The translations under genes and the position numbers were made by a program. Shown piece by piece: positions 36,404 through 49,646 of a stretch of 58,471 bases of DNA (positions within the stretch are counted from its first letter, which is position 1; each line of letters opens with the position of its first letter). The notes below the pieces were generated by a model. It was not told the origin of the DNA. It saw nothing but the letters and a program-made list of their open reading frames with translations, and made no database searches. The stretch is taken from NCBI GenBank assembly GCA_964524185.1, contig CAZGCI010000012.1, positions 1 to 58,471 on the forward strand. Direction: 5' to 3'. Source of the stretch: Thiohalocapsa sp964524185. GTDB lineage: Bacteria; Pseudomonadota; Gammaproteobacteria; Chromatiales; Chromatiaceae.

Positions 36404-37443
36404 ACCAGCAGCGTGGGCATGGCCAAACCGTTTTGGCCCGCACCCTGTGGGCCGCGGTGCTGGTCGGCCTCGCCGCCGTCGGCCCCGATGTGCCGTCCGC
36501 AGCGGCCGGCCACGGGGCCGAGCTCGTACTTGCCACCTGGAATATCGAGCACCTGGCTGCGGCCGATGGCGCCGGCTGTCGCCCCCGGACCGAGTCCGAT
36601 TATGAGCGCCTGCGCGAGGTCGTCGCGGCGCTCGATGCAGACATCATCGCCGTGCAGGAGGTGCAGAACACGGACGCGTTGGCGCGCGTCTTTGATCCGG
36701 ACGTCTATGCGCTCGTGGTTTCCGCCCGCCGCGAGATCGGCCGGGATGACTGCCTCGGCATGCCCGGCCAGCGCCGGCTCGCACAGCGCACCGGCTTCGC
36801 CATCCGGCGCGAGCGGCTCGAGCAGGCCGGGCTGCGGTTCCAGGTCGTCCAGGGCTTGCGCGAGCTCGGGGTCCATGGCCGTCGCTGGGGGACTCGCATC
36901 CGCATCACGGGCACCGACGGGCCCCCGCTCGAGCTCATGTCCGTGCACCTGAAGTCCGGCTGCGCATGGGGTACCTTGGATGGCGAGGTACGCCGTGGAC
37001 AATGCCAGGTCCTGCGGCGGCAACGCGGCATTTTGGAGGAATGGATGGACGCCCAGGCCGCCGCGGATAAACCCTTCATCGTGATCGGCGACTTCAACCG
37101 CCAGTTGGACCAGCGCAACGACCACTTCTGGGATGACATCAACGACGGCGAGGTCTGCGATTGGCGGCCGGACCCGGACCTGGGCCGTCGTTGCAGGCCG
37201 GGCAGTAACCGACTTGACCCCGATGCGGAACTGGTTCTCGCCGGCGCGGGACGGCCCTTCCCCTACGCCCACAACCCCAGGTATCCCTACGCCATCGATC
37301 ACATTGTGCTCGGCGGCCCCGCAACAGACTGGAAGGTGCGCGGCAGCTGGCGGTTACTAGACTATGGCGGCGGTCGGAAGCCGTCCGACCACCACCCCAT
37401 CGCCGTGAGCCTCCGTATTCCTAGTTCAACGAAGGAGCGCTAA
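36400..37443 (+). CDS. Secreted endonuclease/exonuclease/phosphatase family protein
   Basis: GTG 36400 overlaps the cytochrome b561 stop. A signal peptide (ARTLWAAVLVGLAAVGPDVPSAAA) leads into an EEP (DNase I-like) domain: LATWNIEHL (N48, E50), VQEVQN (E87), SVHLKSGC, the catalytic VIGDFNRQLD, IDHIVL and the C-terminal SDHHPIAV. All metal and catalytic residues of the fold appear present. Two to four Cys suggest disulfides. The natural substrate could be nucleic acid or a phosphoester; it cannot be told from sequence. Coupling to a cytochrome is unusual. Confidence 0.83.
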   Translation: MNQQRGHGQTVLARTLWAAVLVGLAAVGPDVPSAAAGHGAELVLATWNIEHLAAADGAGCRPRTESDYERLREVVAALDADIIAVQEVQNTDALARVFDPDVYALVVSARREIGRDDCLGMPGQRRLAQRTGFAIRRERLEQAGLRFQVVQGLRELGVHGRRWGTRIRITGTDGPPLELMSVHLKSGCAWGTLDGEVRRGQCQVLRRQRGILEEWMDAQAAADKPFIVIGDFNRQLDQRNDHFWDDINDGEVCDWRPDPDLGRRCRPGSNRLDPDAELVLAGAGRPFPYAHNPRYPYAIDHIVLGGPATDWKVRGSWRLLDYGGGRKPSDHHPIAVSLRIPSSTKER

Positions 37444-37492
37444 CGCCGAATCTTGCGTGATCGCGCCAGATGTTTGCTGGTGTCACACCCCC

Positions 37493-39634
37493 TCAGCCGA
37501 GTATGGGTGTTTTCGGCCCCACCGCCGGTGCCGCCGGCTGCAGCGACTTACCGCTGTCGAAGGTCTCTTGCATGAACTCGAGTGCCTTCGCTTTGGTGCG
37601 GATGAAGTGAGTTTCATCCAGTAGGTGAAACATGCGTCCGCGACGCAGCGTCTCGTACACCTGCGCCTTCAGGCCGGAGAAATAGATCTCGACGCCGTTG
37701 TCACGGAAGGTCTCGATGACATCACGCAGGCGCTCTTCGCCGGTGACGTCCACGTCGTTGATGCTACTGCCTTCCACGAGGACGGCGCGCGCTTGTGGAT
37801 TCTTGGCGCGGGCCTCCAGCAGCACGTCCTCGAAGCGCGAGGCGTTGACGAAGTTGAGGGAGCCGTCGAAGCGCACGACGATGAAGTGCTGCCCGATGGG
37901 TGCCACGTCGTTCATGCTGACGCCGGCGAGCCGGCCCTCGGCATCGAGGCCGAGGATGTCGGTGCGCGGCTTCATGGTGCGCACCAGGAAGAGCACGATG
38001 GCGAGTCCGGCGCCGAGCAGGATGCCATTGGCGAGCTGCGGCGCCATCGCCAGCGTGGCCAGGAAGGTCACAACGCCGACGATGGCCTCTTGGCGCTCGA
38101 TTTGCCAAGCGCGCAGCAAGGCCCGCGTGTTGATGAGACCGAACACGGCCATCATGACGATGACGGCCAACACCGCTTGTGGCAGGTGATAGAGCAGGGG
38201 CGTAAAGAACAGCAGTACCAATATGACGCCGAGGGCGCTGTAGATCGCGAACATGCCGGTCTGGGCACCGTTCTTGGCGGCCACTGCCGAGCGCGAAAAG
38301 GAGCCGCTCACCGTGTAGCTGCTGAAGAAACTCCCGACGATATTGGCCAGGCCCTGGCCGACCAGCTCCTTACTGGTGTCCACGCGCTCCTTGGTCTGCG
38401 CGGCGATGGCCTTGGAGATGGAGGTGGCCTCCATGAAGCCGATGAGCGCCATCACCAGCGCCGACGGCAACAGGGCCCAGAACATGTCCATCCGCAGCTG
38501 CGGTACGTGCAGGCTCGGCAGGCCCGGCGGAATGGCGCCCACCACGGCGCCGCCGCCCATCATCTTCACCTGGTCGCCGTCGATTTTGCTCAGCCGCCAG
38601 GTGCGGCCATCGGCTGCCAACGGCGCCGGCACCTCGCCGCGCGCATAGAAGCGGTCCTGGCCGTCTTCGGTGACGGCGTGCTCGAAACGCAGGTTGTGCA
38701 GGGCGACCTGAAGGTCGTTATTGGCGCGCTTGCGCTGGTCCAACTCGCGGTTCAGCACCCGCAGGTCCGCCTCCAGCAGCGCACGCTCGGCGAAGCGCTT
38801 GGGGTCTCCTTCGGACTTGAGGATGCGGATCTCGTGATTGAGCCGCGCGGTGGTGTCGCCCAGGGACGCAATGGCGCGGGTGGCCGCGGCATAGTCGCGG
38901 GCTAGGGCGCGGGCTTCGGGCTCCTCAATGGCCGTCACCGGCACCGTCACGTTGCGCTCGAAGCCGATGGCCCAGCTCACCACCGTCGTCAGCACCACCG
39001 CCAGCAGCACACCCGGAATCTTCGGTATCAGGCGGCGGGCGCCAAAGATGATGCCAAAGGTAGCCAGGGCGAAGAGCAGGGTCGGGATGTGGGTCTCCGG
39101 GAGCTGCGCGACCACGTTCCACAAATCCAGGACGAAGGTATCCGTCCGCGGGAAGGGAACGTTCAACAGCTTACTGAGTTGCGACAGCCCAATGATCAGC
39201 GCTGCGGCATTGGTGAAGCCGACGATGACCGGGCTGGAGAGGAAATTCACCAGGATGCCCATGCGCAGCAGCCCCAGGGCCAGCCGCAGCACGCCGACCA
39301 TGAGGGCCAGCATCACCGACAGCACGATGAAATCCTGACTGCCCAGTGTCGCCAGCGGCAGCACCGCTGCCGCGGACATGAGCGAGAGCATGGCCACCGG
39401 CCCTGTGTGTAGCTGCGGCAGAGAGCCCCACAGCGACGCGACGATGACCGGTATCGCCGACGCATACAGCCCGTAGACCACCGGTAGCCCGGCGAGCTGT
39501 GCGTAGGCCATGCTCTGGGGCACCAGCACCAATGCGACGGTGATTCCGGCAATGAGGTCGCTGCGCAGCGTCTGCCCGGACATCGGGAACCAGCGCAGGA
39601 AGGGGAACAGGGTCGTCAGCAGATTCGCGGGCAT
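37493..39634 (-). CDS. SulP family anion transporter with STAS domain and a large insertion
   Basis: A 713-residue SulP/SLC26 protein. The membrane part opens with FRSD-like LRSDLIAGITVALVLVPQSMAYA and includes LHTGPVAMLSLM and ALIGFMEATSISKAIA; a C-terminal STAS domain (about residues 575-690) has SSINDVDVTGEE. Between helices, at about residues 228-362, is a ~130-residue polar insertion with a strongly predicted coiled coil (repeated Arg/Glu/Leu, e.g. LLEADLRVLNRELDQRK). Ordinary SulP proteins go directly to VGAIPPGLPSL here. The transported anion (sulfate, bicarbonate or other) is unknown. Confidence 0.9.
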   Translation of the reverse strand: MPANLLTTLFPFLRWFPMSGQTLRSDLIAGITVALVLVPQSMAYAQLAGLPVVYGLYASAIPVIVASLWGSLPQLHTGPVAMLSLMSAAAVLPLATLGSQDFIVLSVMLALMVGVLRLALGLLRMGILVNFLSSPVIVGFTNAAALIIGLSQLSKLLNVPFPRTDTFVLDLWNVVAQLPETHIPTLLFALATFGIIFGARRLIPKIPGVLLAVVLTTVVSWAIGFERNVTVPVTAIEEPEARALARDYAAATRAIASLGDTTARLNHEIRILKSEGDPKRFAERALLEADLRVLNRELDQRKRANNDLQVALHNLRFEHAVTEDGQDRFYARGEVPAPLAADGRTWRLSKIDGDQVKMMGGGAVVGAIPPGLPSLHVPQLRMDMFWALLPSALVMALIGFMEATSISKAIAAQTKERVDTSKELVGQGLANIVGSFFSSYTVSGSFSRSAVAAKNGAQTGMFAIYSALGVILVLLFFTPLLYHLPQAVLAVIVMMAVFGLINTRALLRAWQIERQEAIVGVVTFLATLAMAPQLANGILLGAGLAIVLFLVRTMKPRTDILGLDAEGRLAGVSMNDVAPIGQHFIVVRFDGSLNFVNASRFEDVLLEARAKNPQARAVLVEGSSINDVDVTGEERLRDVIETFRDNGVEIYFSGLKAQVYETLRRGRMFHLLDETHFIRTKAKALEFMQETFDSGKSLQPAAPAVGPKTPILG

Positions 39635-39813
39635 GGCGGGATTCGCAGGCGAGGTCCTGGCACAAAAAGGCGCATCTTAGCGGAGCGAATCCCTCGGCTG
39701 CATCGATGATCTTGCTTCGACTGATTGACGATGATCTATGTGTTTGCTGTTGGGGGACGCGCGCCACGACCGCGGCGCACGCCCGGATGGCGCGTGGCGC
39801 TGTGGGACGGGTC

Positions 39814-39833
39814 GGCGGAGCATCAGCTCCGCC
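39814..39833 (-). terminator. Hairpin after the small unknown gene
   Basis: GGCGGAGC-ATCA-GCTCCGCC is a perfect 8-base stem with a 4-base loop, starting 11 bases past the stop of the gene at 39844. There is no T tract, so it may be an RNA 3'-end stabiliser or a weak terminator. Confidence 0.5.
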
Positions 39834-39843
39834 GAGAGATGGC

Positions 39844-40269
39844 TCAGAACTTGGTCACCACCACATTCACGCCGTCCTCCGATCCGAGGTCGAAGGTGTT
39901 GCTGGAAACCTCCGTCACGGTGCCGATCCGCTCGACGATGAAGGCCGGGTCGGCCGCCGCGTTGATGACCAGTCCGTTCTCATGGCCGTCACTCACGACG
40001 AGGGTCGCTGCGTCTGGGCGCGTCACCGAGATACCCTCGGACGGCGACAGGATGGTCAGGTTGGCGTTCAAGAAGCTCACCTGTAACGAGGAGGGATCGC
40101 GGTTCGCCTCCACGAACGAGGACGCCGCACCGACGGCGCCGGTGCGGACCTTCTCGAGCAGATTCGACGCCGTGGTCTTCGCCTTGGCGGCAATCTCGTG
40201 CGCCTGCTCGCTGTCGGCTGCCTCTTTGATCGAGGCGATGGCCTTGTCCAGTTGTTCTTTCCAATTCAT
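39844..40269 (-). CDS. Hypothetical protein, 141 aa
   Basis: Not recognised. ATG 40269 with GGAGG 8 bases upstream. The first ~58 residues are an amphipathic Ala/Lys/Glu helix (KEQLDKAIASIKEAADSEQA), then a beta-rich segment with regularly spaced Val/Thr/Asp follows to the end. No signal peptide, Cys or membrane helix. It could be a cytoplasmic structural or regulatory protein. It lies just upstream of the SulP gene on the same strand, 209 bases away. Confidence 0.65.
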   Translation of the reverse strand: MNWKEQLDKAIASIKEAADSEQAHEIAAKAKTTASNLLEKVRTGAVGAASSFVEANRDPSSLQVSFLNANLTILSPSEGISVTRPDAATLVVSDGHENGLVINAAADPAFIVERIGTVTEVSSNTFDLGSEDGVNVVVTKF

Positions 40270-40485
40270 GGGACTACCTCCGTCGGGGTCAGGGTGTGTG
40301 GGGACACAGCGGCGCAAGCCGAAGCCGACGCGTGCGCCGCTGCCGTCTGCGCGCGCTTCAGTATAGTCAACGGCAGCCCCGCTCGCGGCTGCGCCCGTGG
40401 GCACACAGGCAGGCATACGCAGCATCCCATGTGAAGCGCGACCTCACCATCGCGCACTCCACGGCGCCGAGCGTTGGCGAGGCGC

Positions 40486-40603
40486 GGCCTCAGGCCGGCG
40501 AGCGACTCGGGTGCCGGCACGCCAGCGGGTCGTTCACTGGCCAGGGCCGAGGGCCGAGGGCCAAGGCGCAGACACTCCCCCCGGCGTCCGCGGTTGCGCC
40601 TCG
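40486..40603 (+). repeat. Family B dispersed repeat, copy 2
   Basis: 118 bases, in the same orientation as copy 1 (6935-7051), with a long identical run GCCGGCACGCCAGCGGGTCG and the same AGGGCC-type tract. It abuts the zwf stop at 40608 and, with the small gene's leader, makes up the gap 40270-40607. Confidence 0.75.
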
Positions 40604-40607
40604 CCCC

Positions 40608-42158
<1,551 letters not shown>

Positions 42159-42298
42159 GGTTGGATTCCTTTTGCGCGGGGATTCGGCCGACATGCTATG
42201 AGCGCATGTTCAAAGGAGCGGTAACGGCGCTCTAAAAACGCCATGCACTAGCGCAGGCGTTCGCAGCAGAGGGCGACGGTGTCGACGGGCTGTCAGAC

Positions 42299-43309
42299 CT
42301 ATGGCTTTTCGTAATGGCCGCCGAACTGATAGCGCATTGCGGACAGGATCTTATTGGCGAAGTCCGCCTCGCCACGGGAGGTGAAGCGCTCATACAGTGC
42401 GGCGGTCAGCAGTGGGGCCGGCGTGCCGGTCTCGATGGCCGCCTGGCAGGTCCAGCGGCCTTCGCCGGAGTCCGAGACGCGCCCACCGAAGCTGCCGAGG
42501 TCGCTGTCCTCGTACAGCGAGATGGCGGCGAGGTCCAACAGCCAGGATGCGACGACGCTGCCGCGGCGCCAGACTTCGGCGACGTCGGCAAGATTGAACT
42601 CGTACTGGTAATGCTCGGGGTTGGAGAGCGGTGCGGTCTCGGCATCGATGGTCTGGTCGGCGCGGCCGATGCCGGCGTGCTTCAGAAGGTTCAGCCCCTC
42701 GGCATAGGAGGCCATGAGCGCGTACTCGATGCCGTTGTGGACCATCTTGACGAAATGCCCGGCGCCGCTCGGCCCGCAGTGCAGGTAGCCCTGCTCAGCG
42801 GGCGTTGGCGCGCCGCTGCGCCCGGGCGTGCGCTCAATGTCGCCCATGCCCGGGGCGAGCGCCTTGAAGACTGGGTCGAGGCGCTGCACCGCGTCCGTGT
42901 CACCGCCGATCATCAGGCAATAACCGCGTTCACGGCCCCAGACGCCGCCGGACGTGCCGCAGTCCAGAAAGTGCACGCCGGCGTCGCGCAGGGACTTCTG
43001 GTGGCGGATATCCTCCTGATAGTTGGAGTTGCCGCCGTCGATGATGGTGTCATCGGCCTGCAGGTGCGGGCGCAGGTCGTCGATGACCCGATCCACCACC
43101 GCCGCGGGCACCATGATCCACACCGCGCGCGGCGCCGTCAGCTTCGCGCAGAGATCCTCAACGCTGTCCGCACCCGTGGCGCCCTCGTCGACAAGCGCCT
43201 GCACGGCGTCCGGATTCCTGTCGAAGACCACGCAGTCGTGCCCGGCGGCCATCAACCGCTGCACCATGTTGGCGCCCATGCGCCCGAGGCCGATCATGCC
43301 GAGTTGCAT
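42299..43309 (-). CDS. gnd: 6-phosphogluconate dehydrogenase, short (GndA-like) form
   Basis: Oxidises and decarboxylates 6-phosphogluconate to ribulose-5-phosphate. At 336 residues it is the short class, often NAD-preferring, rather than the ~470-residue class. Motifs are the N-terminal GLGRMGANMV, the substrate loop DGGNSNYQ, GTSGGVWGRERGYCLMIGG and the catalytic Lys in GAGHFVKMVHNGIEYALM. Placed between glgX and zwf, it completes the route from glycogen to pentose phosphates. Confidence 0.94.
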   Translation of the reverse strand: MQLGMIGLGRMGANMVQRLMAAGHDCVVFDRNPDAVQALVDEGATGADSVEDLCAKLTAPRAVWIMVPAAVVDRVIDDLRPHLQADDTIIDGGNSNYQEDIRHQKSLRDAGVHFLDCGTSGGVWGRERGYCLMIGGDTDAVQRLDPVFKALAPGMGDIERTPGRSGAPTPAEQGYLHCGPSGAGHFVKMVHNGIEYALMASYAEGLNLLKHAGIGRADQTIDAETAPLSNPEHYQYEFNLADVAEVWRRGSVVASWLLDLAAISLYEDSDLGSFGGRVSDSGEGRWTCQAAIETGTPAPLLTAALYERFTSRGEADFANKILSAMRYQFGGHYEKP

Positions 43310-43393
43310 TTGCTGACTCCTGAGTTGGGGTTAGGAAACGGCGCGAGACTAACGGTCTCAACGCAACGGGACCGCGCGGAGCCGGCGAGGTTT

Positions 43394-45466
<2,073 letters not shown>

Positions 45467-45617
45467 TGCACTTCCCGATGCGAGCTGAGTGGATGAATGG
45501 GCGTTGGTGACGGTGCGGGCTGGCCGCGGGCAGTGGCCCCGTGGGCCGCAACGCGGTCGGGCCCCGTTGGCAACAGCGCCCGCGTCGGCACTGGCGCCCG
45601 CGGCGTCGGGCCCCATG

Positions 45618-45784
45618 TTATACCCGTCACACAAGGGTTTTCGGCCGCGATGCACGCCTCTCGCACCCGATCGCAGCGTGACGACTCCTCGCCATAGTGC
45701 CGACTATGACGCGTCGTCGTGCCTTGCGCTCGGGCACGAGCGCCGCACCTCGCTTACCCGAAAACCCATGCGCGACGGGTATAA
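45618..45784. repeat. Family A palindromic repeat, complete copy (167 bases)
   Basis: The ends are 27-base inverted arms starting TTATACCCGTC and ending GACGGGTATAA, with two or three mismatches. The inside continues as an imperfect palindrome (CCTCGCCATAG...CTATGACGCGTCGTCG). Similar copies are at 49526-49646 and 1-55. No transposase is present. It lies in the 392-base gap 45467-45858 between glgX and the NUDIX gene, which are divergent. Confidence 0.82.
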
Positions 45785-45858
45785 GACGCGTGGCGGCGGG
45801 CCGCATGCCCATTCCACCGGGCCGCGACCGACTGCCGTTGTTGGGAGGCGAAAACAGC

Positions 45859-46440
45859 ATGAAGTATTGCAGCCACTGCGGCCAGGCGGTCACGGTGCGC
45901 GTGCCGACGGGCGACAATCTGCCGCGGCACGTGTGCGACGCTTGTGGGACGGTGCATTATCAAAACCCAAAGATCGTGGTCGGCTGCATCCCAGAATGGC
46001 AGGACCGTATCCTGCTCTGTCGCCGTGCCATCGAGCCCCGCTACGGTCTCTGGACCCTGCCCGCGGGGTTCATGGAAAACGGCGAAACCGTTCAACAGGG
46101 TGCTGCCCGCGAGACCCTCGAAGAGGCCAACGCGGCGGTGACGGTGGGCGACCTCTACGCGCTCTTCAATCTGCCGCATATCAACCAGGTCTACATGCTG
46201 TTTCGGGCGCGCCTCGAGCGACCGAACTTCGGCCCCGGTGTCGAAAGCTTGGCGGTGGAGCTCATGCGCGAGGGCGAGATCCCCTGGGACGAGATCGCCT
46301 TTCCCGTCATCGGCGAATCGCTTAGGCACTACTACCAAGACCGCGCCGCAGGTCGCTTTCGGCTCCGTATCGGCACCATCGAGCGGCTGCCGGGGCCGGA
46401 GCGGCACTTCCGCACACGCATCCATGACGCGCCGGTATGA
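45859..46440 (+). CDS. NUDIX hydrolase with N-terminal zinc ribbon, 193 aa
   Basis: A zinc ribbon with C4, C7, C26 and C29 precedes a NUDIX domain whose box is GFMENGETVQQGAARETLEE (about residues 73-92), with all metal-binding Glu in place. The Gly after the EE pair is Asn. The architecture resembles NudC/YjhB-like enzymes that split ADP-ribose, NADH or similar nucleotides. ATG 45859 has GGAGG 10 bases upstream. It is divergent from glgX across the family A repeat. Confidence 0.88.
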   Translation: MKYCSHCGQAVTVRVPTGDNLPRHVCDACGTVHYQNPKIVVGCIPEWQDRILLCRRAIEPRYGLWTLPAGFMENGETVQQGAARETLEEANAAVTVGDLYALFNLPHINQVYMLFRARLERPNFGPGVESLAVELMREGEIPWDEIAFPVIGESLRHYYQDRAAGRFRLRIGTIERLPGPERHFRTRIHDAPV

Positions 46441-46710
46441 CTAGCAGACGCTCCGGCGCCCGACCCGCCAGTCCATCAAGACTTGGCCGATCATGAGGCA
46501 GCTGCGGAATGTGTGCGCTGAGTCGGGTCAGCGGGAGGTTCGGCCGCGGTGACTCGCGCCCCGAGGCGTTGCTGAAGGTCGGGCCGGGTCGTCCAAGCGC
46601 CGGCCCACTCGAATCTGTTCGGTCGATCCTTGCGTTTCGTCGGGTTTTGGCCGGCCCGCGCGCGGCCGAAGCGCTATAGTTCAGGGGCTGACCACGTCGC
46701 TCCGCCATCG

Positions 46711-49521
46711 ATGGCTAGCACCGCTGTTCCGCCCGCCATGGCCGCCACCGTTTCGCCGTCCAATGCCGCCCCCGTACTGAGCCCTGCGCTGCGCCGCCTG
46801 TTATGGGTGGTGCTCCTGGGCGCCGGGCTGATGGGGGTCAACTCGGTATACCTCCTGGCGGTGAGTGTGGCGGAGCGGTGGTCTGGTGCGGTGTTGCAGG
46901 ACCCGCTGTATTTGGCCCTGTTTTTAGGCCATCTGGGACTCGGGCTAGCACTGATGCCGCCGGCGTTGGTGTTCGGGGCGCTGCACTTCCGCCGCGCGCG
47001 CTGGCGCACCAACCGCTATGCGATCCGCGCCGGCGTCGCGCTGTATCTGACGCTGTTGGCCCTCTTTGGCTCAGGGCTGCTGTTGACGCGCTTCGGGGTC
47101 TTCGAGGTCAACGACCCGGCGGTGCGCAGCGGTGCGTATTGGGTGCATGTGCTGTCACCGCTCGTGGCGGTGTGGTTGTTCGTGCTGCACCGGCTGGCGG
47201 GGCCGCGGCTGCGCTGGCGTGCCGGCTTCGTGTGGACAGGGGCGGCGGTGGGCTTCGCCGCGGTGGCACTTGCGGTGCATGGGTTCAAGCTGCTGCAAGA
47301 GCCGGACATGGTGCGGGCGTTCGAGCCGGCGCTAGCCAAGGTGCCGGCGGGGCGGACCATCGCTCCGGAGACGCTGCTGCAGGACGCGACCTGCGCCGAG
47401 TGCCATGCGGACATCGCCGCTCGGCATGCAGGGTCCATGCACCGCTTCAGCTCCTTCAACAACCCGGCCTATCGGGCTGCGGTGGACGAGACCCGCGCGG
47501 TGCTGCTGGCCCGCGATGGTACTGTGCAGGCGGCGCGACTCTGCGCGGTCTGCCATGACCAGGCGCCGCTGTTTTCGGGTCGCTTCGATGACCCCGCCTA
47601 CGACCCGGAGACCGACCCTGCCGCCACCGCCGGCATTGGCTGCCTCGGCTGCCACGCCATCACCGCCGTCAACAGCCCCGTCGGTAACGGTGCCTACAAC
47701 ATCGCACCGCCGCCGCGCTACCCCTTTGCGGATAGCAGATCCGTTGTCGGCCGCTTCCTGCACCGCCAGCTGATCCGCGCCAAGCCGGCGTTTCACAAAC
47801 GTACGCTGCTCAAGCCCGTGCATCGGAGCCCGGAGCTCTGCGCCGCCTGCCACAAGGTGCACCTGCCGCCGGCGCTGAACCATTACCGATGGCTGCGCGG
47901 GCAGAATCACTACGACAGCTTTCTGCTGAGCGGCGTCTCCGGTCACCGCGTGGACAGCTTCTACTACCCGGCGCAGGCGGAAACCGGTTGCACTGGCTGC
48001 CATATGCCGGCGTTGGCGGCCGACGACCCCGCAGCGCGGCGGCTGGGTGAGGACGGCGGGCACCGGCTTGCGGTGCACGACCACCTATTCGCCGCCGCGA
48101 ACACGGCGGTCGCGGACATGCTTGCGCGTCCAGCACATGAGAACGCCGCCCGCGTGGACCTGCTGCAAAGCGCCGCCCGGGTGGACATCTTCGGGCTGAA
48201 AGCGGGTGGCGGTATCGAGGGCAAACTCCACGCCCCCCTGCGGCCGGCACTGCCGGTGCTGCGGCCCGGCGAGCGCTATTTGCTGGAGGTCGTGATCCGG
48301 ACCGACGGCATCGGGCATGCGCTGACCCAGGGCACGGCGGATTCCAATGAGGTCTGGTTGGATCTCCGCCTCAGCGCCGGCGGCAAGGTCATCGCCCGCT
48401 CCGGCGGCAGGGACGCCACCGGCGCGGTGGACGATTGGGCCTGGTTCGGCAACGCCTACCTGCTGGACCGTCACGGCACTCGCATCACCCGGCGCAACGC
48501 CCAGGACATCTTTGTCGCGCTCTATGACCACCAAATCCCGCCGGGCGCAGCGGCGGTGGTGCACTATGCCTTCGACGTTCCGGCGGCCATCGATGGCCCC
48601 ATTGAGCTGCATGCGGCGCTGCGCTACCGCAAGTTCGACAGCCGTTTCTACCGCTTCATGCGGGGCGACGCCTTCGCGGGCAACGATCTACCCATCACGA
48701 CGCTGGCTGCCGACCACGTGCTGCTGCCGGTGGCCGGCACGGGGGCGCCCGCAGGCGCCAGCCCACCAGCGCCGGCCATCCCCCGGTGGCAACGCTGGAA
48801 CGACTACGGCATCGGCCTCTTTCGCCAGGGACCGCGCGGCGAGTCCCGCCAGGCGGAGGCGGCGTTCCGCGAGGTGGAACGCTTGCAGTCCGCGCTGGGG
48901 CAGGGGGGTGACGGCGCCCTCAACCTGGCCCGGGTGCTGCACCGCGAGGGCCGGCTCGACGCGGCAGCGCGCGCGCTGGCCCGGGCCGCAGAGCAGGGCG
49001 CACCGGCTTGGGTGGTGGCCTGGTACACCGGGCTCATTGCCCGCGACCAGGGCGATCTGGACCGGGCCATCGACGCGCTCGAGGCCCTCGCCGACACCCG
49101 TTTCCAGGACGCCCGCGCGCGCGGCTTCGATTTCGGCAGGGATTACCGCATGCTGACGGAGCTGGGCCGCACCCTCTATGAGCGTGCGCGGCAGGAGCGC
49201 GGCGATGGGCGCCGTGCCGCGCGAGATGCGCTGCTGACGCGCGCCCGGGGCCGGCTGGAGCAGGCGCTGGCGATCGACCCAGAGCACGCCGCGGCCCATC
49301 ACAACCTGAGCCTGGTGTTGGCGGCGCTGGGTGACGGGCCGCGCGCCGCCCACCACCGCGAGCGTCATGAGTACTTCCGCACCGACGACAACGCCGTAGA
49401 GCGCGCCGTGAGTCTTCACCGCAGCCGCAACCCAGCTGCGAACCATGCCGCCGAGCCGGTGGCCATCTATCAGCTAAGGCCGGTGACGGAGGCTGCACAA
49501 TTGGCGGACGCGGCGCAATGA
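46711..49521 (+). CDS. Membrane cytochrome: helical b-type domain, five c-hemes and TPRs
   Basis: From ATG 46711 the protein has 936 residues. Five hydrophobic helices lie at about 31-53, 66-90, 104-126, 143-162 and 174-195; H74 and H92 in helix 2, and H146 and H160, exactly 14 apart in helix 4 as in cytochrome b proteins, may bind hemes b. The periplasmic part has five CxxCH sites: 228-232, 278-282, 311-315, 377-381 and 427-431. A beta-rich domain follows (about 480-650), then TPR-like repeats to the end. This suggests quinol to periplasm electron transfer (inference). The start is uncertain; ATG 46738 or the upstream TTG 46630 are alternatives. Confidence 0.85.
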   Translation: MASTAVPPAMAATVSPSNAAPVLSPALRRLLWVVLLGAGLMGVNSVYLLAVSVAERWSGAVLQDPLYLALFLGHLGLGLALMPPALVFGALHFRRARWRTNRYAIRAGVALYLTLLALFGSGLLLTRFGVFEVNDPAVRSGAYWVHVLSPLVAVWLFVLHRLAGPRLRWRAGFVWTGAAVGFAAVALAVHGFKLLQEPDMVRAFEPALAKVPAGRTIAPETLLQDATCAECHADIAARHAGSMHRFSSFNNPAYRAAVDETRAVLLARDGTVQAARLCAVCHDQAPLFSGRFDDPAYDPETDPAATAGIGCLGCHAITAVNSPVGNGAYNIAPPPRYPFADSRSVVGRFLHRQLIRAKPAFHKRTLLKPVHRSPELCAACHKVHLPPALNHYRWLRGQNHYDSFLLSGVSGHRVDSFYYPAQAETGCTGCHMPALAADDPAARRLGEDGGHRLAVHDHLFAAANTAVADMLARPAHENAARVDLLQSAARVDIFGLKAGGGIEGKLHAPLRPALPVLRPGERYLLEVVIRTDGIGHALTQGTADSNEVWLDLRLSAGGKVIARSGGRDATGAVDDWAWFGNAYLLDRHGTRITRRNAQDIFVALYDHQIPPGAAAVVHYAFDVPAAIDGPIELHAALRYRKFDSRFYRFMRGDAFAGNDLPITTLAADHVLLPVAGTGAPAGASPPAPAIPRWQRWNDYGIGLFRQGPRGESRQAEAAFREVERLQSALGQGGDGALNLARVLHREGRLDAAARALARAAEQGAPAWVVAWYTGLIARDQGDLDRAIDALEALADTRFQDARARGFDFGRDYRMLTELGRTLYERARQERGDGRRAARDALLTRARGRLEQALAIDPEHAAAHHNLSLVLAALGDGPRAAHHRERHEYFRTDDNAVERAVSLHRSRNPAANHAAEPVAIYQLRPVTEAAQLADAAQ

Positions 49522-49525
49522 CTGG

Positions 49526-49646
49526 CACCCGATCGCCGCGTGACGACTCCTCGCCATCGTGGTGACTATGACTCGTCGTCGTGCTTTGCGCTCGGGCACG
49601 CGCGACGCACCTCGCTTACCCGAAAACCCATGTGCGACGGGTATAA
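49526..49646. repeat. Family A palindromic repeat, copy lacking one arm
   Basis: 121 bases nearly identical to 45664-45784 of the complete copy. It begins 5 bases after the pentaheme gene's stop, and the left 27-base arm is missing. It separates the first and second genes of the cytochrome cluster and may form a stable hairpin at the transcript's 3' side. Confidence 0.82.

Noticed and set aside
45618..45784. Insertion sequence with transposase
   Set aside because: The inverted-arm element is only 167 bases and has no room for a transposase; no transposase was seen anywhere in the window.
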